From assembly GCA_037043015.1 (NCBI GenBank), contig CM073326.1:7820345-7884344 (forward strand): DNA of 64,000 nt, given 5' to 3'. The position numbers were made by a program, and so were the translations under genes. Below, in pieces: positions 10,991 through 24,193 of the stretch; position 1 is the first letter of the stretch; every line of letters starts with the position of its first letter. The notes below the pieces were generated by a model. It saw nothing but the letters and a program-made list of their open reading frames with translations, was not told the DNA's origin and ran no database searches. The DNA is from Bryum argenteum. Taxonomy: Eukaryota > Streptophyta > Bryopsida > Bryales > Bryaceae.

Positions 10991-13900
10991 TTAACCTTTC
11001 TGTTTCAGAGTGATCTTATCTCCAAGGCTGAGCGCAATGCCTTGCGTCTTACTCCTGATCCGCACATAGCCACTCAGCTTCCCATCCGATTGCTTCTCAA
11101 TGCTCACATTCACCAATGCGTCCTCCCCAAACACGCTCTTCGCATACAAGTTTGCTGCCAAAAAGCCACAATCGCCTTCCAAGGCAGACCTGCACGCCCC
11201 CAGAAAGAATATCATCAACAAAAGATCATTACAGAATGATACAGTATTACGTTCTTCCGTGAATAATCCAAAACAAGAGTAGGTAGCATAGATGATACGC
11301 ACATTGCAATGATCAAATAGTAATAAGAAAATAATTCAAAACTTAGTGCTCGTCTCTAAAAAACCATCTAAGAGGCTTGAAGGAAGGAAACAGTAGGAAG
11401 TCGGCTATGTAGAGATAGGAAAGATCATCCACTGAAAATCTGTATGTTTGATACAATCATATTACAATATCACTCTTTGTAAGCAAACTTGAGCGTGACA
11501 GAAGGAGTGTTTCACTTACGGAGGGGTAAGGCACTTCATGTTTGTGGAATCCACGATATGCTGCAAGAACTCCCTTACATCCTGAATGCTGGTATTAATC
11601 GCTACCTGCATTTACGAGATGAAACGAAACATGTCAAGTACAAGGCTGAAGTATGGAAAGCGACTAGTGATATGATATGATATGATATGAGTAGTGTTTC
11701 CATGTAAAAAGCTCTAAGGTTTGAACAGAAAAAGAAGGGAAGTGTACCTTGTTCTCCCACTCGAATTCCGCCCACATGTTGCGGAAAGCAACATCGGCAC
11801 ACGAAGCAGGAGCGATGTAGTCCATGATGTCAATGTGAATATCATTGAGCACCACCACGTTCCGGTCCAAAACACTGCTGGTCTCATAAACAATGTTCCC
11901 GAAGATAACGCCGGTCTCAGTGGAGGAGACCTTAATGTTGGCACGAATCTGCTTGCTAGTATTCGGAGCAAGAGCGTAGTTTTGTGGACGTTCTACTAAC
12001 TTCAAGTCACCCATGGTTGCAAGCTCCAAGCACAGGTTTTGAAGCGTCTCTGTTGTCCGATTGAGGATGGTCACATCCAACACTATGTCGTATTGATGCA
12101 CTGTCACGTAGGCTTCTGCGTACACGGAGTCGCTGAAGCCTGTCAACTGTAGCACTTTGTTCAGTTTTCTTGCGTCCCCATCTTTGGTTACATCACCAGT
12201 TGCTCGCATGAGATCGTCTTGCACTTCATCCTCCAGCTCCATTTGGCTCATGCCCTGGACAGATGTACGAGAAAGAGCAGATGTATATGTAAATATCATT
12301 CGTAAAAGCATCAGTCTGAGTTCCTACACTCTGTATCAAGCATTGACTAAGCAAAAGTTTGACTATAGAGTTCACATGAGCTCTGAGAAACTCGTGTCAG
12401 CATGAGTGTGTCTTTTCAAAGGAAGAATTCATACCTTGCTTCTCTTTAGGTGATAGAAGTCGATCAGATCATCAGGCTGGGCATACGAATCCTGCGCTTT
12501 CGCTTTCTTCTCTTCCAACTCCCTGCTAAGCTTATCATTGATCATCATAGCGAAGCTCATCCGGCAGTTCTTCAACCAAACAGTCTTCAGCAAAGCGTCC
12601 TTCTTGGTCAGAACCCGGATGCACAGTGTGATGCGATCATACGCATCATCATCAATAGGATGAGACAGAGCAGAAGACTGACCAAGTCTCAGCATGGAGA
12701 CCATGTACAAAAGGATGTCAGCTTCCGCCTTGTTCACAGACACGACATTATCCTGCACCTCCTCATACCGCAGCATCAGCTTAGTAAGCGTGGTCGCCAC
12801 CACAGCTCCCAAAAAGAAGTCACCCGTGAGCAGAATAGACCGCAAGTTCGCAGCTGAGCCAACAACAACAGAGTTCGGAGAAGGACCAGAGGTCGCAACG
12901 ACAGCACTTTGCGTGGCGTAAGTCCCATCAGCAAGAACAGCCGGGCGCTTGGAAGAAGCCATAGAAGCATACTGAGCTTGAGGAGCAGTGGGTGTCCCTC
13001 CCTTCGTTGCTGCTGTATCAACTACATCCCCTTCCTCCACTGTAGTATAAAACGGAAGATCCCCAAGCGACTGCTTGATCACAGTAATGCCAGCCTCCAC
13101 CTCGGTAGCAGAAAGCGAATACTCGCCAATGATCCAAAGTGCACAAGTAGCAACTCGGGAGCTTCGAATCTGATAAAAGATGTCCACCAACCTCGCCATA
13201 ATGGACTCCCGAAGATTGGCATTCGTCTGAATGATCTCCCGAACAAAGCACACCACATCGATGGCCGATGCCACATTGGAGTCCCCAAGAAAATCCATCA
13301 ACAGATGGACCACAGTGCTGGCAACCTCGGGGAACTTCAATGCACATGAGTGAATGGCTTGCACCAGCATTTGCCTGTACTCTCCATTCTTCTCGAGCTC
13401 GCTACTCTGCGTCTTCACCACCTCTTTCTTCAACGTCATCACCACCTCGTCAATATTCCGTAGCGTAATCAAATCCAATGCAATATCCAACGTCTTCTTC
13501 CTGATATCCAGATTCGGGCTCGATAAAGCTCGAAGGACATCCATCACCACTTCCACCATAACCTCACGGTGAGAGCTTTTGAGCTCCTGGAGCCGATCTA
13601 GAACAATAAGCTTCACATTGTTGTCACTCTGAGTTTGCAGTAGCTGACAGTAAGTGTTGGCCGCGGCCCGAACGGCAGTAGGGGCCGAAGACAAAGAGAC
13701 AAGAGTTCCAGCACTCTCATACATCACCGCGGTATGTGGCGAGCTCAAGAGCGAGACAATGATCTTGATATACTTCCCTTTAACAGCAGGATTACTCCTG
13801 CAAACCTTCCGAATAAGCTCCAGAACCACCATTTGGAGCGTATCACCCCAGTTTGCGACATTGTCAACGTGAGTAAGCAAGTAGTTCACAGCGCGTTCTT

Positions 13901-14516
13901 GCGCGCAGTTGAACAGCATCAAAAAAGCGTTACGTTTCGCAGAGAGGTCCTGTTCGGTAGCCAGCACCTTCTCAATAAGCTCAGGCGCATCGGGAATGAG
14001 ATGCTCCCCGTGAGGAAGCTTGCAAATCGCATTAATAGCCAGAATAGCGTTCCTTCGCACGAACGCATGCCGATGCTCCAAGTTTTGTAGCACAGAGGGG
14101 ATCAGAGGCTCGATAAGCTCAGCTTCCATCAACCGCGAAAGAAACCGCAATGTCACACCCCGGATGTACTCGTTAGGGTGCTGTAAGTTGTTCCGGAGGT
14201 TCTGGCAGATGAGAATCATCTCGGGGAGAACCTTGCCGCGAGAGTCTGTCTTGTCTATGATCTCCAAGTAGAGTAAAAGGAGCTTCTGGATGGTGTGATC
14301 CTCAGAAGGGAGCACGTACCGAACGATCGTAATGAACAAAGTCGGAATAGTCTCTCCGTTCAGCAGCAGCATGATCGCTTTCTTCATCGCGTCCACTTTG
14401 GCCTCCACATCGTGCCCTTCCAAATGCTCCTTAATCTCGTTCGAGAGCGAGGGGCTCCCCTTGTCGAAATGTACCAAGAGCGTACACGTCTTCTCCATTG
14501 TCGCCATCCCTGCCAC
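10991..14516 (-). CDS. COPB1: Coatomer subunit beta (beta-COP)
   Basis: Beta-COP is part of the COPI vesicle coat that acts in Golgi-to-ER and intra-Golgi transport. Four coding exons on the minus strand join in frame: 14516-12435, 12254-11748, 11605-11520 and 11189-10991. The product is 957 residues from ATG 14516, or 951 from the internal ATG at 14498. The latter begins [14 protein letters not shown], matching the usual plant start, so I favour it. Plant beta-COP is about 948 residues, so the gene is full length. The N-terminal two thirds is the adaptin-like HEAT solenoid (for example [14 protein letters not shown] and [15 protein letters not shown]). The C-terminal third has the coatomer beta C-terminal domain ([26 protein letters not shown]) and the appendage domain ([14 protein letters not shown], ending [10 protein letters not shown]). 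No break is seen. Intron 2 contains a short TATGA repeat near 11,669-11,690. Confidence 0.97.
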
Positions 14517-17374
14517 ACTCCAATCCCAAAACTCAGCTCCCTTCTAGCAACCCTAGCGGGATTGTCAAAACCTAGAAGTGAGCGACTAGAAGCTCAGAAG
14601 CAAATAAGAGCGATCTATGGGCAAAGGTTGCTTGCCTGCAGGAAGGGCTACAGAGTTGCTGATGCGATCTCTGCTGGAGCAGACTGGCGCCTTCGTGAGC
14701 TTTTTCAGAAGCGCGCAGCAGATTCATCAACCATGATTGACAAGATTGATCGCAAAGCTCCAGAGGTTGAAAATCATTGACGACGAAGGGCAAGCGATCT
14801 CGAAGACGGACAAACAGACCTTCAAACCCTACTTTAGGTTAGTAACTTACTAGTAAGTTGCTCAAGAATCCTATACATTGGATTACTAAAATTTCTAATA
14901 TTATCCTACTGTAACTTATTATAGGTTTTTCACTAAAATTCTCGTTGTGGGGAACTGGTAGGTAGGAAGTGGTTCTAAGGTTGGAATATTCCAAGTCTTT
15001 AACTCAAGGCCTCAAAATTGCTAAAACCTTCAATATTCCTTTATTTTATTGTAAGTTGAAAATTTTCAAGTTATGATGTTTTTTGAAGTTTGTTAATTTA
15101 GGATTTAGTACTCAACTTGTACAAGGATATTGAAACATAGCATTAAATTCCTTGCCTTCTTTCATAATTATAGTGTATTGTTAGTATCTCCAATAAACTT
15201 TTATTTCTCTTGTTGTTGAAAGTAGCATTCTTAGAGCCAACATAACCATTTAACAAAGTATGTATCACTTAAGGCTTTAAAAAAAAAAAAAAAAAAAAAA
15301 AAAATCTCACATAAATAAGAAATATGTCTACATGAATTTTATTCTTGTAGGACGCATAAATTATTGAGTACAGCTTGGCTTTTCGTATGAATCATATGGT
15401 GGAGCATTGAGGTCCCAAAGATTCCTAAAAGCAATTTCAAAATTATGTTGCACCTCTTCATAAATTCTAAATAGCAAAATAAATTAGTTGTTCAACAAGC
15501 ATAGGCTCAAGTATCTCAAGAACAAATTTAGAAACTTATATCAAATTTACAAGTGAGAATGAGCATTGCAATTGAAGCAATAAGTGGAAGTATTAAATGA
15601 GAGACAATGCACATGGAAATCTTTGCACATAGAAATCTTAACTTGTTGAGTGTCATCACAAAGTAGAGTGATTGTTTACAATGGTATTATATATAGTACA
15701 CTTTGTGCAATTCAAAGTGACCATCGTTAATCACTTGATTTTGGTTTTGTGATCATGTTTGTAGTTATATGACTATGAACAATAAACATTGCGGGTGTCC
15801 TTTAGGACTATAGCATAAACTCCAAGAAGCTCACGTACAATGCTGTCCTTGAAAGGTCAGAAGGATCCAAGCCTTCTTCACTCACACAACAAAAACGTTG
15901 TAGTCATTGCATCTAATTCAAATGACTACCAAGAGTTACATTCTTAATCATTTAGATGTAGTCACTTAGGGTAGTATCACTACATTTTCTGATCACAAAA
16001 ACGTGTTTCTATTGTAGTGCAGATTTCTTGTGATTATCATCGGCTTCTTTTTCATGTAAATTCAAAATTATATTTGGTCATCTCCACCAACTAATAATGA
16101 GCTAACCTTTTTGAGAGATATTGTGTGATGTGAACATAAATTGAGAGAATTCAATATGGTGAGAACGTTGTTTCTATAAAAATAGAGTGCTCGAATAAGG
16201 TAGGAGTCATGAAAACCGTCCAGCCCCAAAAACCGCACAGTAGGTTTATGGGTAGGGTCTGTAAAACCGTCCGACGTGATTCGTAAAAAACCAAAGTTAA
16301 AAAAAGTCATCGTAAATTAGACGGTTTTGGGAACATTTGAGGTCGGTTCACGCCATGAGCTTGGTGGATTAATTGACTCTTTGTGGGTGGAAATGGCGGT
16401 TTCATGTCACCATGCACGATTGTGTCAGCACATGTGATTTTTGTCACCATCCACTATTTTCAGCTCAACCATGCATACTGAACGGTTTTGGACAACTCCT
16501 ATGTCAGGTAGTGAACCTTTTTTAATTTGTTTTGGGACAATCAATCCACACTTTCCGGAATACAACCTTGCAAAAAAGGCAGTACTCTATGTTCGGGTAG
16601 TGGGACTCCTAATACCCCAGATTTTAAAATTCATAGGAAATTATAGGATTACTCAAAAAATGTTTTTTTTTGGGGATGGATTTGACTAGCTTTGCAGACC
16701 ATTGAAAAATAATTGAAATTTTACACCACTATTCCAAGTATGCAAAGCTGAAATTCAGACGGTTTTCACCACTCCAACGTTAGCAAAGTCGAAAGTAAAG
16801 TACAGTGATATGTGGCCATGGCGGAAGATGAGCAGATTTATTCGTCATGGCTTCTGCATTGAAGCTTTATGAAGTTCTTGCGTCACAATCTTTGATCACC
16901 TGCTGTAAGAGCCGCGTCCAGTAGATTCTGTTGATCTTGACTTCGACTCACAATGGCTGTTGCCGTTCGCAATGGCGTGATAGCGGAGTCGAATACCTTA
17001 CTTCAATCACCGGATCGATTGACATTCGCTAGATCGCAAGTCGATTTCTGAAGTATTTTCTTCTATCCATGCAGAATCGCAACGATTTGATACGGATGCC
17101 GAGGGTACAATTACAGGCCAGTATCTCCTTTGACATGATATCCTGATAGCTAGAGAGATTTGGTGTGTAGTGTACGGTGAGGCGAAAGGTCGTCGCACGC
17201 TTCTTAAATGGCTCTTGCTCTATATACGCCACGCACAGTCTGTTTACTGCAACCTTAGCGCCGGACACGTGGTGGCTCGCAAAGATAATTCTCGTTCGTT
17301 TCGATGGAAATTTTACACTGAGACAATCCTACAGCTTGGTGACTTCGCCGCTAGAGGAGAAAAGTTGTTTGGCC
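14517..17374. other. Divergent intergenic region between the coatomer and GDSL genes
   Basis: The first 250 bp are the likely beta-COP promoter and leader. The rest is AT-rich with no supported gene. It contains a run of 26 A at 15,279-15,304. At about 16,210-16,770 the motif AAAACCGTCC / ACGGTTTT recurs at least five times in both orientations (near 16,213, 16,264, 16,321, 16,481 and 16,760), which suggests a decayed inverted-repeat element. The final 500 bp are the probable promoter of the GDSL gene. Confidence 0.45.
15279..15304 (+). repeat. Poly(A) tract (26 nt)
   Basis: An uninterrupted run of 26 A residues in AT-rich intergenic DNA. It could be a retroposed tail or a simple repeat; no flanking direct repeat was found. 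Confidence 0.9.
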
Positions 17375-20037
17375 ATGGCTTCCCGCAGATTGCTCACCTG
17401 CGCTTTTCTGCTTTCTGCAATCTTTTTATCTACTGTCGTGAATGGTAAGTCTACCGAGTTCGGTTTCTGTATACACTCGTAGCAGCACTGTATCCGGCAT
17501 CGATATTGTCTAGTTATTTGTCCTGATATTTGAATGCATCGATGGCGCGCATTTTCTCGAGTTCAATCGCTAGGGCGGATTCGTAAACCAGAAGAGTTTG
17601 GATCCTGCGCAATCTCTTGCCGTGAGCTATTCTCATCGCGTTTTGAGATTGAGTCCATCAGCCTCTGTAGGATAATGTCACGATATTTTCTGCATAGAAT
17701 TCTTTCGCGTCGAAATACTCCACTCCTGCTGAACTCTGTTTGCCGTTTATATGACAAGAGCATTTGATTGATTCTAGAGCGACTACATCGTAGTCGTTTA
17801 GTTCTTTCTCGAGTTGCATTTGTGTAACGGTACTCTTGCTACAATGCACATTGTTCCCTTTCAAGTGAGGCAAACCTACATTGAGATCAGTAGTGCTAGC
17901 CTGAAACCTGTCGTCGTCGTATTTTTTTGATTTGGGACGTGCCTCGGCATGAGCACTGTCAGTGAACAGTATTCAAGCATAGAAGTCTATCGAATTAGGT
18001 TCTGAAAGGTTCAACTGTTCCTAGGCTTAATAGTGTTCGATCAGTAATTTATTGCCGATAAGCTTAGTGGTAAAGAGTTGGAGACAGACCATTGCACCGT
18101 CTACTCTCAGCAGTAGAAATAGAGCATTAGTAATATACTCTCTTTGCTTGTTAGGTGGCCGAGATTGTATTTACTGATAATCATTATGGCCTGGAGTTTT
18201 GAGTGTGATTACTAAATAGCTGGAGGAAGGCTCAGTAATATTAGAGTGCGGCGCGATTTTAAGTTTGAAATTCACTATTCGTAAGTTACGGAGTTTCACT
18301 GTAGTTAACCGAAGCTTGCGTCCACCATTTCCCATTTCGATATTTTAAAGTTTCACAGAGAAGGGAGTGATTTGTTGCTTATCTCTGGATCACTCAGTTG
18401 TCGAGGATTGTGTGCAGGCCTAGGAACCGGCGCCCTTCCACCTCCGAACGCAATCTTTGCGTTTGGCGACTCGTACTTAGATTCAGGAAACCATAACAAG
18501 TCGGCCGGTTTCGATCGTCCATGGCTCGCACCATATGGAAAGACCTATCCCGGCACCCCTTCTGGTCGGTATTCAGACGGGCGTGTGTTCACAGACGTTT
18601 TTGGTACGCTACTCTCATCGAAAGTTTTCCATCATTAGTCTGAGCATATTGAGAAGTGGCCATAATTTGATTTTATCATCGTTTATGATAATAGATCGAC
18701 GAGTTGTAGTGTAGCTTAGCTACAAATGTACGTAGCTAAAATTTCTGGTCTAGGGATTAGAAGGTACTCATGATGCCTTCGAATCTAGATTATGACATCA
18801 TCTTTCGTATCACAGCTGCTGAAGCTTTAGTGAGTAACTTACTGGTGATTTACATTGCAGCAAACGCAATGCAGATGCAATCTCCTATTGCATACGAGAA
18901 AAGGAACAGTGATCCAAATGCACCCAAGCATGGCATGAATTTTGCAGTTGGCGGGTCGGGCGTATTCAATCCCTATGGAATGCTTAATTTGCGTGGTCAG
19001 ATAAATCAGTTTGAATCCTTGGCGAAAACGGTCTACCCGAAAGCATTCCTGCAGTATTCGGCGGTTCTTGTTGGTATCCACGGAAACGACTATGGTGCAT
19101 ACTTAAGGAAGGGCAACCCGGTCTCGGTGAGTTTTAGCTGGCATTTCTTCATTGCAGAATATTCCTTCATCATCTAAATCTCAATAGAGGATTTTGAGTA
19201 CGTACATAGAGCAATTATTACAGCAGAAGTCTGCTTGCGAGTTCTTTGGCTACTTGAATCCGCTTCAGGGTGCTTTTCTTCGGTCGACTGAGATGCTTGT
19301 GATTTTTTCTCCTCGCAGGGACTGCCGATGTTTCAGAGGTTAGTAGTCAATGAAATGATTAAGCAGTTTGAGCGGTTGTTCAAATTGGGCTTCAAAACCT
19401 TCTATATCAACAATATGCAGCCTGTCGGGTGCCTGCCTTCAGCAACACGACCCGAGTTCAAAGTCTGCGTTGACGTGAGCAATTCCATTGTGTCTGTTCG
19501 ACATAACACTCTTCTGGTCACCGCTGTTGCAAATTTGTCAACGCGGATACCTAGAGCCACCTTCATAGTGCTAGACCATTTCAATGCCTTCAAAACAGCT
19601 CTTCAAGAACCTGCAAAATATGGTAAGTTCTCTTATTCTGTTTGCCACAACCCATCGCGTGGTGAAGCTCTTACGAAATAAAATTTAGCTATTAGGTTCC
19701 TATACCGTGAAGTATTTCAGGCTTTTTGGTGGTCTACCAGATTCATTCTTTGTTTGGCCACAGTCAATAACTGGAGCTTCGACAAATGTGTGCAGGTCTA
19801 TCCACGAACCCGTTCACTCCATGCTGTATGGGCGCGGGTAATGCCACTCAGAGTTGCGGGGACGTTGATTCGAATGGACGAGACATGTTCACAGTCTGTC
19901 AAGATCCGGCCAAATCTTTTTTCTGGGACACTATCCATCCTTCTCAGGCAGGTTGGACTGCGGTCGCCAAAATTCTATTTCCAAATGCGACTCTGCAGCC
20001 ATTCTCATCAACTGCATCGAAGAATGATATCAATTGA
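17375..20037 (+). CDS. GDSL-type esterase/lipase, secreted
   Basis: The product belongs to the SGNH/GDSL hydrolases, which cleave ester bonds of lipids and cell-wall esters; the substrate cannot be read from sequence. Five exons join in frame to 355 residues: 17375-17444, 18418-18603, 18861-19126, 19319-19622, 19796-20037. Exon 1 encodes a hydrophobic signal peptide (MASRRLLTCAFLLSAIFLS), so secretion is expected. All SGNH blocks are intact: block I FAFGDSYLDSGN with nucleophile S42, block II NFAVGGSG with G116, block III GIHGNDY with N161, and block V DTIHPSQAGW with D320 and H323. Intron 1 is long (973 bp). Length and architecture are typical for the plant family. The start is the ATG just before the signal peptide. 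Confidence 0.95.
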
Positions 20038-20991
20038 AGTCACCCTTGCATCGATGTGCAAGTACTTGGAGGTACAAGATTTTTAGCTGAAGATTTTCAA
20101 GCGGCCTTTATCATCATCCTATCTTGCAATTTTCGCCCATAAAGCTCAAAGCAGTTTTCATTCTCAGGATATTGCTGCATGTTAGCAATGGTCAATGTTT
20201 CCTCTGCATTTGTTGCAGACAGCCAAGTTGCGGGAGATGCATGCCGTAAATAATAGGTAGTGCGATTCTAGATTTGAGTTACAAGAAGCAGTACTCATGA
20301 AGCTGCGATGCAATGAAGCAGGTGCTATTTCTTGTATATCCCTCATAATGTTGCACTGCGTACGGAGGTTTTGAGCTATTTACCATTTGACAATTTGCGT
20401 ACTTTTCAAGTGTTCTTCACCTAGGTGTGAATCTCATGCGAGTGGATAGCCGACAGAAGGATGACCTCAGACAACTGTAGCTCGAGATTCTCAAGGAAGT
20501 GATCAGGATAGTCACTCTCCAAGAGTGCAGCCCACTCAATTGAACTCGAAGTCCGCAAGGACGTGCAAAAGAGGCTCCTCTGAACGTCTGATCGATCTCT
20601 TACAATGCAATTGCAATCCAATACAGCAGAGGAGAGACAGATGTTGGACGGTTTGGCTATCACCGAAACGACTATTCGCCCGCGAAAACTAAACTCACGA
20701 CCTCTTTTGAACGAGATGGTGATTATTCGCAACAATATCCTGAATGTTTATTGAGAAGCCAGGTACACAAAAGGAGAGGACCATCTGAGGTAACTCAGAG
20801 ATTCCACTCAGCAAAAACGCAAACAGAAAGCACGAGTCCTACTGCCGCAATGGCTTCCATATATATATCAACGTGCAACTACATAAATTCATCAAACTTC
20901 GGGGGGAGGCGAACGAATTCATCGAAACTATAAATAGCAAAGACAGCCTTCACTTTTGACCTTCAAGAGGTTCAGACACTAGTTCTTGGTC
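20038..20991. other. Convergent intergenic region
   Basis: This holds the 3' regions of the GDSL (+) and BURP (-) genes. A 104-codon minus-strand ORF at 20,421-20,735 has no recognisable motif and is probably chance. Nothing else is evident. Confidence 0.45.
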
Positions 20992-22439
20992 TCAGCACCA
21001 TTTGGTAGGCGCCCAAACAAAGGCATCGGAGAGCCAGTGGCAGGCAGCAACCTCCGGGGTAGGAATCAAGGCCTTCCTCGTCTTCTCGGTCTTCTCCCCC
21101 TCAGCGCGGCAGGAGGCGATTTGGTTGATCAGGTGGCCACCTTCGAGAGACTCCATGGCCACAGCGTATATCTTCATGTCGCCAAATTCCACGTTCTTGT
21201 TCTTGATAATGTCCATGTTATGGCATTCGTACACGGCGAAAGGAAACATGTTCTTGTGGCAAACGACTGAGTGTGAATACTCCTTCACGTCCTTCACCTT
21301 GAACATCGTGGTTCCCATTTTCAGCGGCGTCGCATCTGCCGGAACGCACAATGGCTGGTGAGTACAGTTGGTGCCAATCTTACAAGGACTTATGTCACAA
21401 TTTCGTGCGTCGAAGTCCTTTGCGTCTGTGCACTCGAACGGCTTACAACCTCGTTACTACCACACCTCTTTCTTGCAGTTTTCACGATTATAGTCGGTTA
21501 TTTCTTGTATTGCATACTAAGATAGAACGTTCAATTTGTTCCTGCATTGGAAACAGGAGGAGAAAAATCAAGGCATACAACATAATCAATTTTCTTCCAG
21601 TTAGTTATCATCGAGCTGCCATCAGATTCTAATAACTAAGCAGAATGCTTTACCGGTAGTGGCAGGGATGGTGCGCTCAAGAGCGGTGATGTGTGAGCCT
21701 TGTGGAAAGCGATCGGCCACAAATTTGGTCATGTCCTCCATCGATGTGACGCACTTACCGGAGGACTCTGTAGATTTCATGTCCTTGGTTTGAACTGCTT
21801 TGACTTCACAATGATCAAGAGTGCGGGACATCATCAAAGCCAAATTGGAGTTCAGTGGAATATTGAGCTTCTCTAGAAGCTCAGCGAGCTTGTCACCAGA
21901 CAACGGCATGATGAGCTTGGCAAGCGACTCCGGCAGGAAGGAGGTGGTAGGATACTGATCATGGAGAGTGGCCGGCATCTTGATTTCCTTTCCAACAACA
22001 AGCTCTTTCAGGCCAAAAAACATGGCCTGAGAGCCTTCTACAATAGCTTTCGCCCGCTCGAGGAGGTTCCCGCCTTCCAGCAGATTTTTCATGGAGATGT
22101 CCAGGGTCGGGTCCACGAGAGGAACTTCGGCGTCGCACAGCAGCTTCGCCTCCAAGCAGAAGTCCTTGGCGTGCTGCGGCAAAGAGCCGTCTTCGATTTT
22201 GGCGGCGTAGGATGACGCCGCTTTTGTGTCGAGCGGCGATACATGGTCCATCAGAAGTGCCGGCATCTCCACATTGCTCTTCTGTCCCTCCACCACGCAC
22301 GCTCCTATCCCCTGCGCGTCCAGAAATCATCAACATTCAATCCAACTCTACTACAACAACAGCAAAATTTCAAATCACCGAGGTTCAAGCTTACGACGAG
22401 GAGGAACAGCATCATCAGCCTAGATGTAGTCGACGTCAT
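20992..22439 (-). CDS. BURP-domain protein, secreted
   Basis: BURP proteins are plant-specific secreted proteins acting in cell walls and stress responses; some, such as the PG1-beta type, modify pectin metabolism. Three exons join in frame: 22439-22395, 22311-21654 and 21335-20992, giving 348 residues. Exon 1 encodes the start of a signal peptide (MTSTTSRLMMLFLLV). The BURP domain begins at FFGLKELVVGKEIKMP (about residue 114) and runs to the C-terminus. The CH pattern is visible: CH at 260-261, CH at 272-273 with the canonical ten-residue gap, and CH at 333-334. The third of the usual four CH pairs is missing; A294-M295 stands where it would be expected. The stretch between signal peptide and BURP domain (about residues 24-113) has no recognised repeats. 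Which BURP subfamily it belongs to is not clear. Confidence 0.93.
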
Positions 22440-24193
22440 TTTACGCGTTTCGTGCTCCTCTTCCGCCTGCCAAATCAAACTCAAAACAATCACGGTCAAC
22501 AAGGTTCAGTCTACACTTGATCACTGAGATGAATTGCATAAAAATCTCCCGAAAAATCTTAAGCATTGGACAACGAGTGTCTTGCACCTTGTTGACTTGC
22601 AAGAGATGTGAGCAATGTAGGCTTGAAAGTGTTCAGGATGATAAGAGTGAGGGAGTGAAGATGGGATTGCTTGTCGTCTTCCTATATAGCGAGGCTGCAA
22701 CTGCTGTGAGTTCATGATGTGCTGGACACAAGGCTCCCACCGAGTTCGTTGGAGTACAACAGAACAGTTGGTGGTCAGAACGAATTGAATTCAACTCTTC
22801 GTACTGCAATGCCAGATTCTTCCTGTGAGCTCGGGTATGATTCCAGCTTTCTACTGCACATTCATGTTGCTTTGCAACTGCCTCTGTATTGTCCACTTTG
22901 GAAGTAAATTGTATACACCATGTGAAGTACTCTACAGTAATGTGATGGTGGAGTACTTCACAGTTGAGAGTATCCACCTAATCCCAACTATTTCACGTAC
23001 ATGCAACAGTATCGATCTGCTGGAGTATCCCGTTTAGGTGCAGTTTAATTTTTTATTTGGGTCAGCGTGCACGGATGGGCAAGAGCCCCTGCTGATTGCA
23101 TTACTCCAGATTAGAATTCGGTTTAACTCAGTTGGCTAGATTGACTACCAGCTCTCACAAGCATATGTTGATTCCGGCCTGTTCAGATAGGCTCATCATC
23201 ACAACTTCATCGACAATGAGCTAAAGATTAACTTACATCTGGTTCAAAGTGTTGTTGTGTAGACTTGATTTTACGTCAGGGTCCATCGGACGGTATTGAC
23301 ATTATGCTCTTGGTAATCACATTCAGATTGCGTACGTGTTAAAAGTCGTCTTGAGGTGATGATGAAGGAAGACTATCGACTTCTGTACCAGACCCGGGAG
23401 TGATTTTGAAAAGGACTAATTTAGTGGCAGCTTCCATTTTTGAATGACTTAACCTCGACAACAGTTCAGGTTTGTGCTGATTAACCAACTACACCCATGA
23501 GCAGCACAAGGCGCCAGCTGCTCGGATAGGTTGATGAAGTACTCACTAGAGCATGACCTTTATGTAGACTACACCGGCCAGTACTGCCATCCGAGGTCCA
23601 TGTCATCCGAGGTTAGTATTAGTCATCAATATTGCGGTGCACAGGAAGGCACATGCGAGCCATGCCGTTACGATTAGCCTAACCTGTTGGAATGAGGATT
23701 TAAGTTGACCTGCCTAAATCAGATCACCAAAACCTGACATCAGCTTAGTGTAACAAATCCAAGCCCGAATGTCAACGACCAAACCCTTCACCAAACAACG
23801 ATATGTAGACTCTGAAAGTCTGGAATCCAAATGTCAACATGGGAAAAGACGTCCAGTGAGCAAAGCACATCCAGTGAATTGGGACGAAGCAAAGAAAAGT
23901 TGGAGGAAGATACAGTCACATTAAGGACGGATGAAACTCTCAGAGCTCTACACCAGAAAAGAGTCTTCAGAGCTCTAGGCACATGGCTGGAGATAAGAGC
24001 TCCAATAATCACCTCGAAACTGCTTATTCTTAGTCTCTCACACATAGCTTCACATCCTGCTGTGGTTTAAAAGTTCAGGCTCTGCTAGCACGGCAGCAAC
24101 AAATTTACAGATGCATAGTCCTCTGTATATGTACCCAACTCACTTCAATGGCCCAGATATCGCTCGCTCCTCGGGCTTTGTTAAGCAAAAGAG
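22440..24193. other. Intergenic region upstream of the BURP gene
   Basis: This spans the BURP promoter and the 3' side of the next minus-strand gene. A perfect 12-bp inverted repeat lies at 22,921-22,932 and 22,951-22,962 (TGTGAAGTACTC / GAGTACTTCACA, 18-nt loop). No gene is supported. A 79-codon plus-strand ORF at 23,831-24,070 looks like chance coding. Confidence 0.5.

Noticed and set aside
12450-14780. Many open frames on the plus strand and in other minus frames across the coatomer exon
   Set aside because: They are mirror frames of a GC-balanced conserved exon. None has a motif, and the beta-COP frame explains the conservation.
14295-14780. 161-codon plus-strand ORF across the start of the beta-COP gene
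   Set aside because: Its first half is antisense to beta-COP exon 1 and the rest covers the leader; no recognisable domain or splice partner.
20421-20735. 104-codon minus-strand ORF between the GDSL and BURP genes
   Set aside because: No motif or splice context; it falls in overlapping 3' regions.
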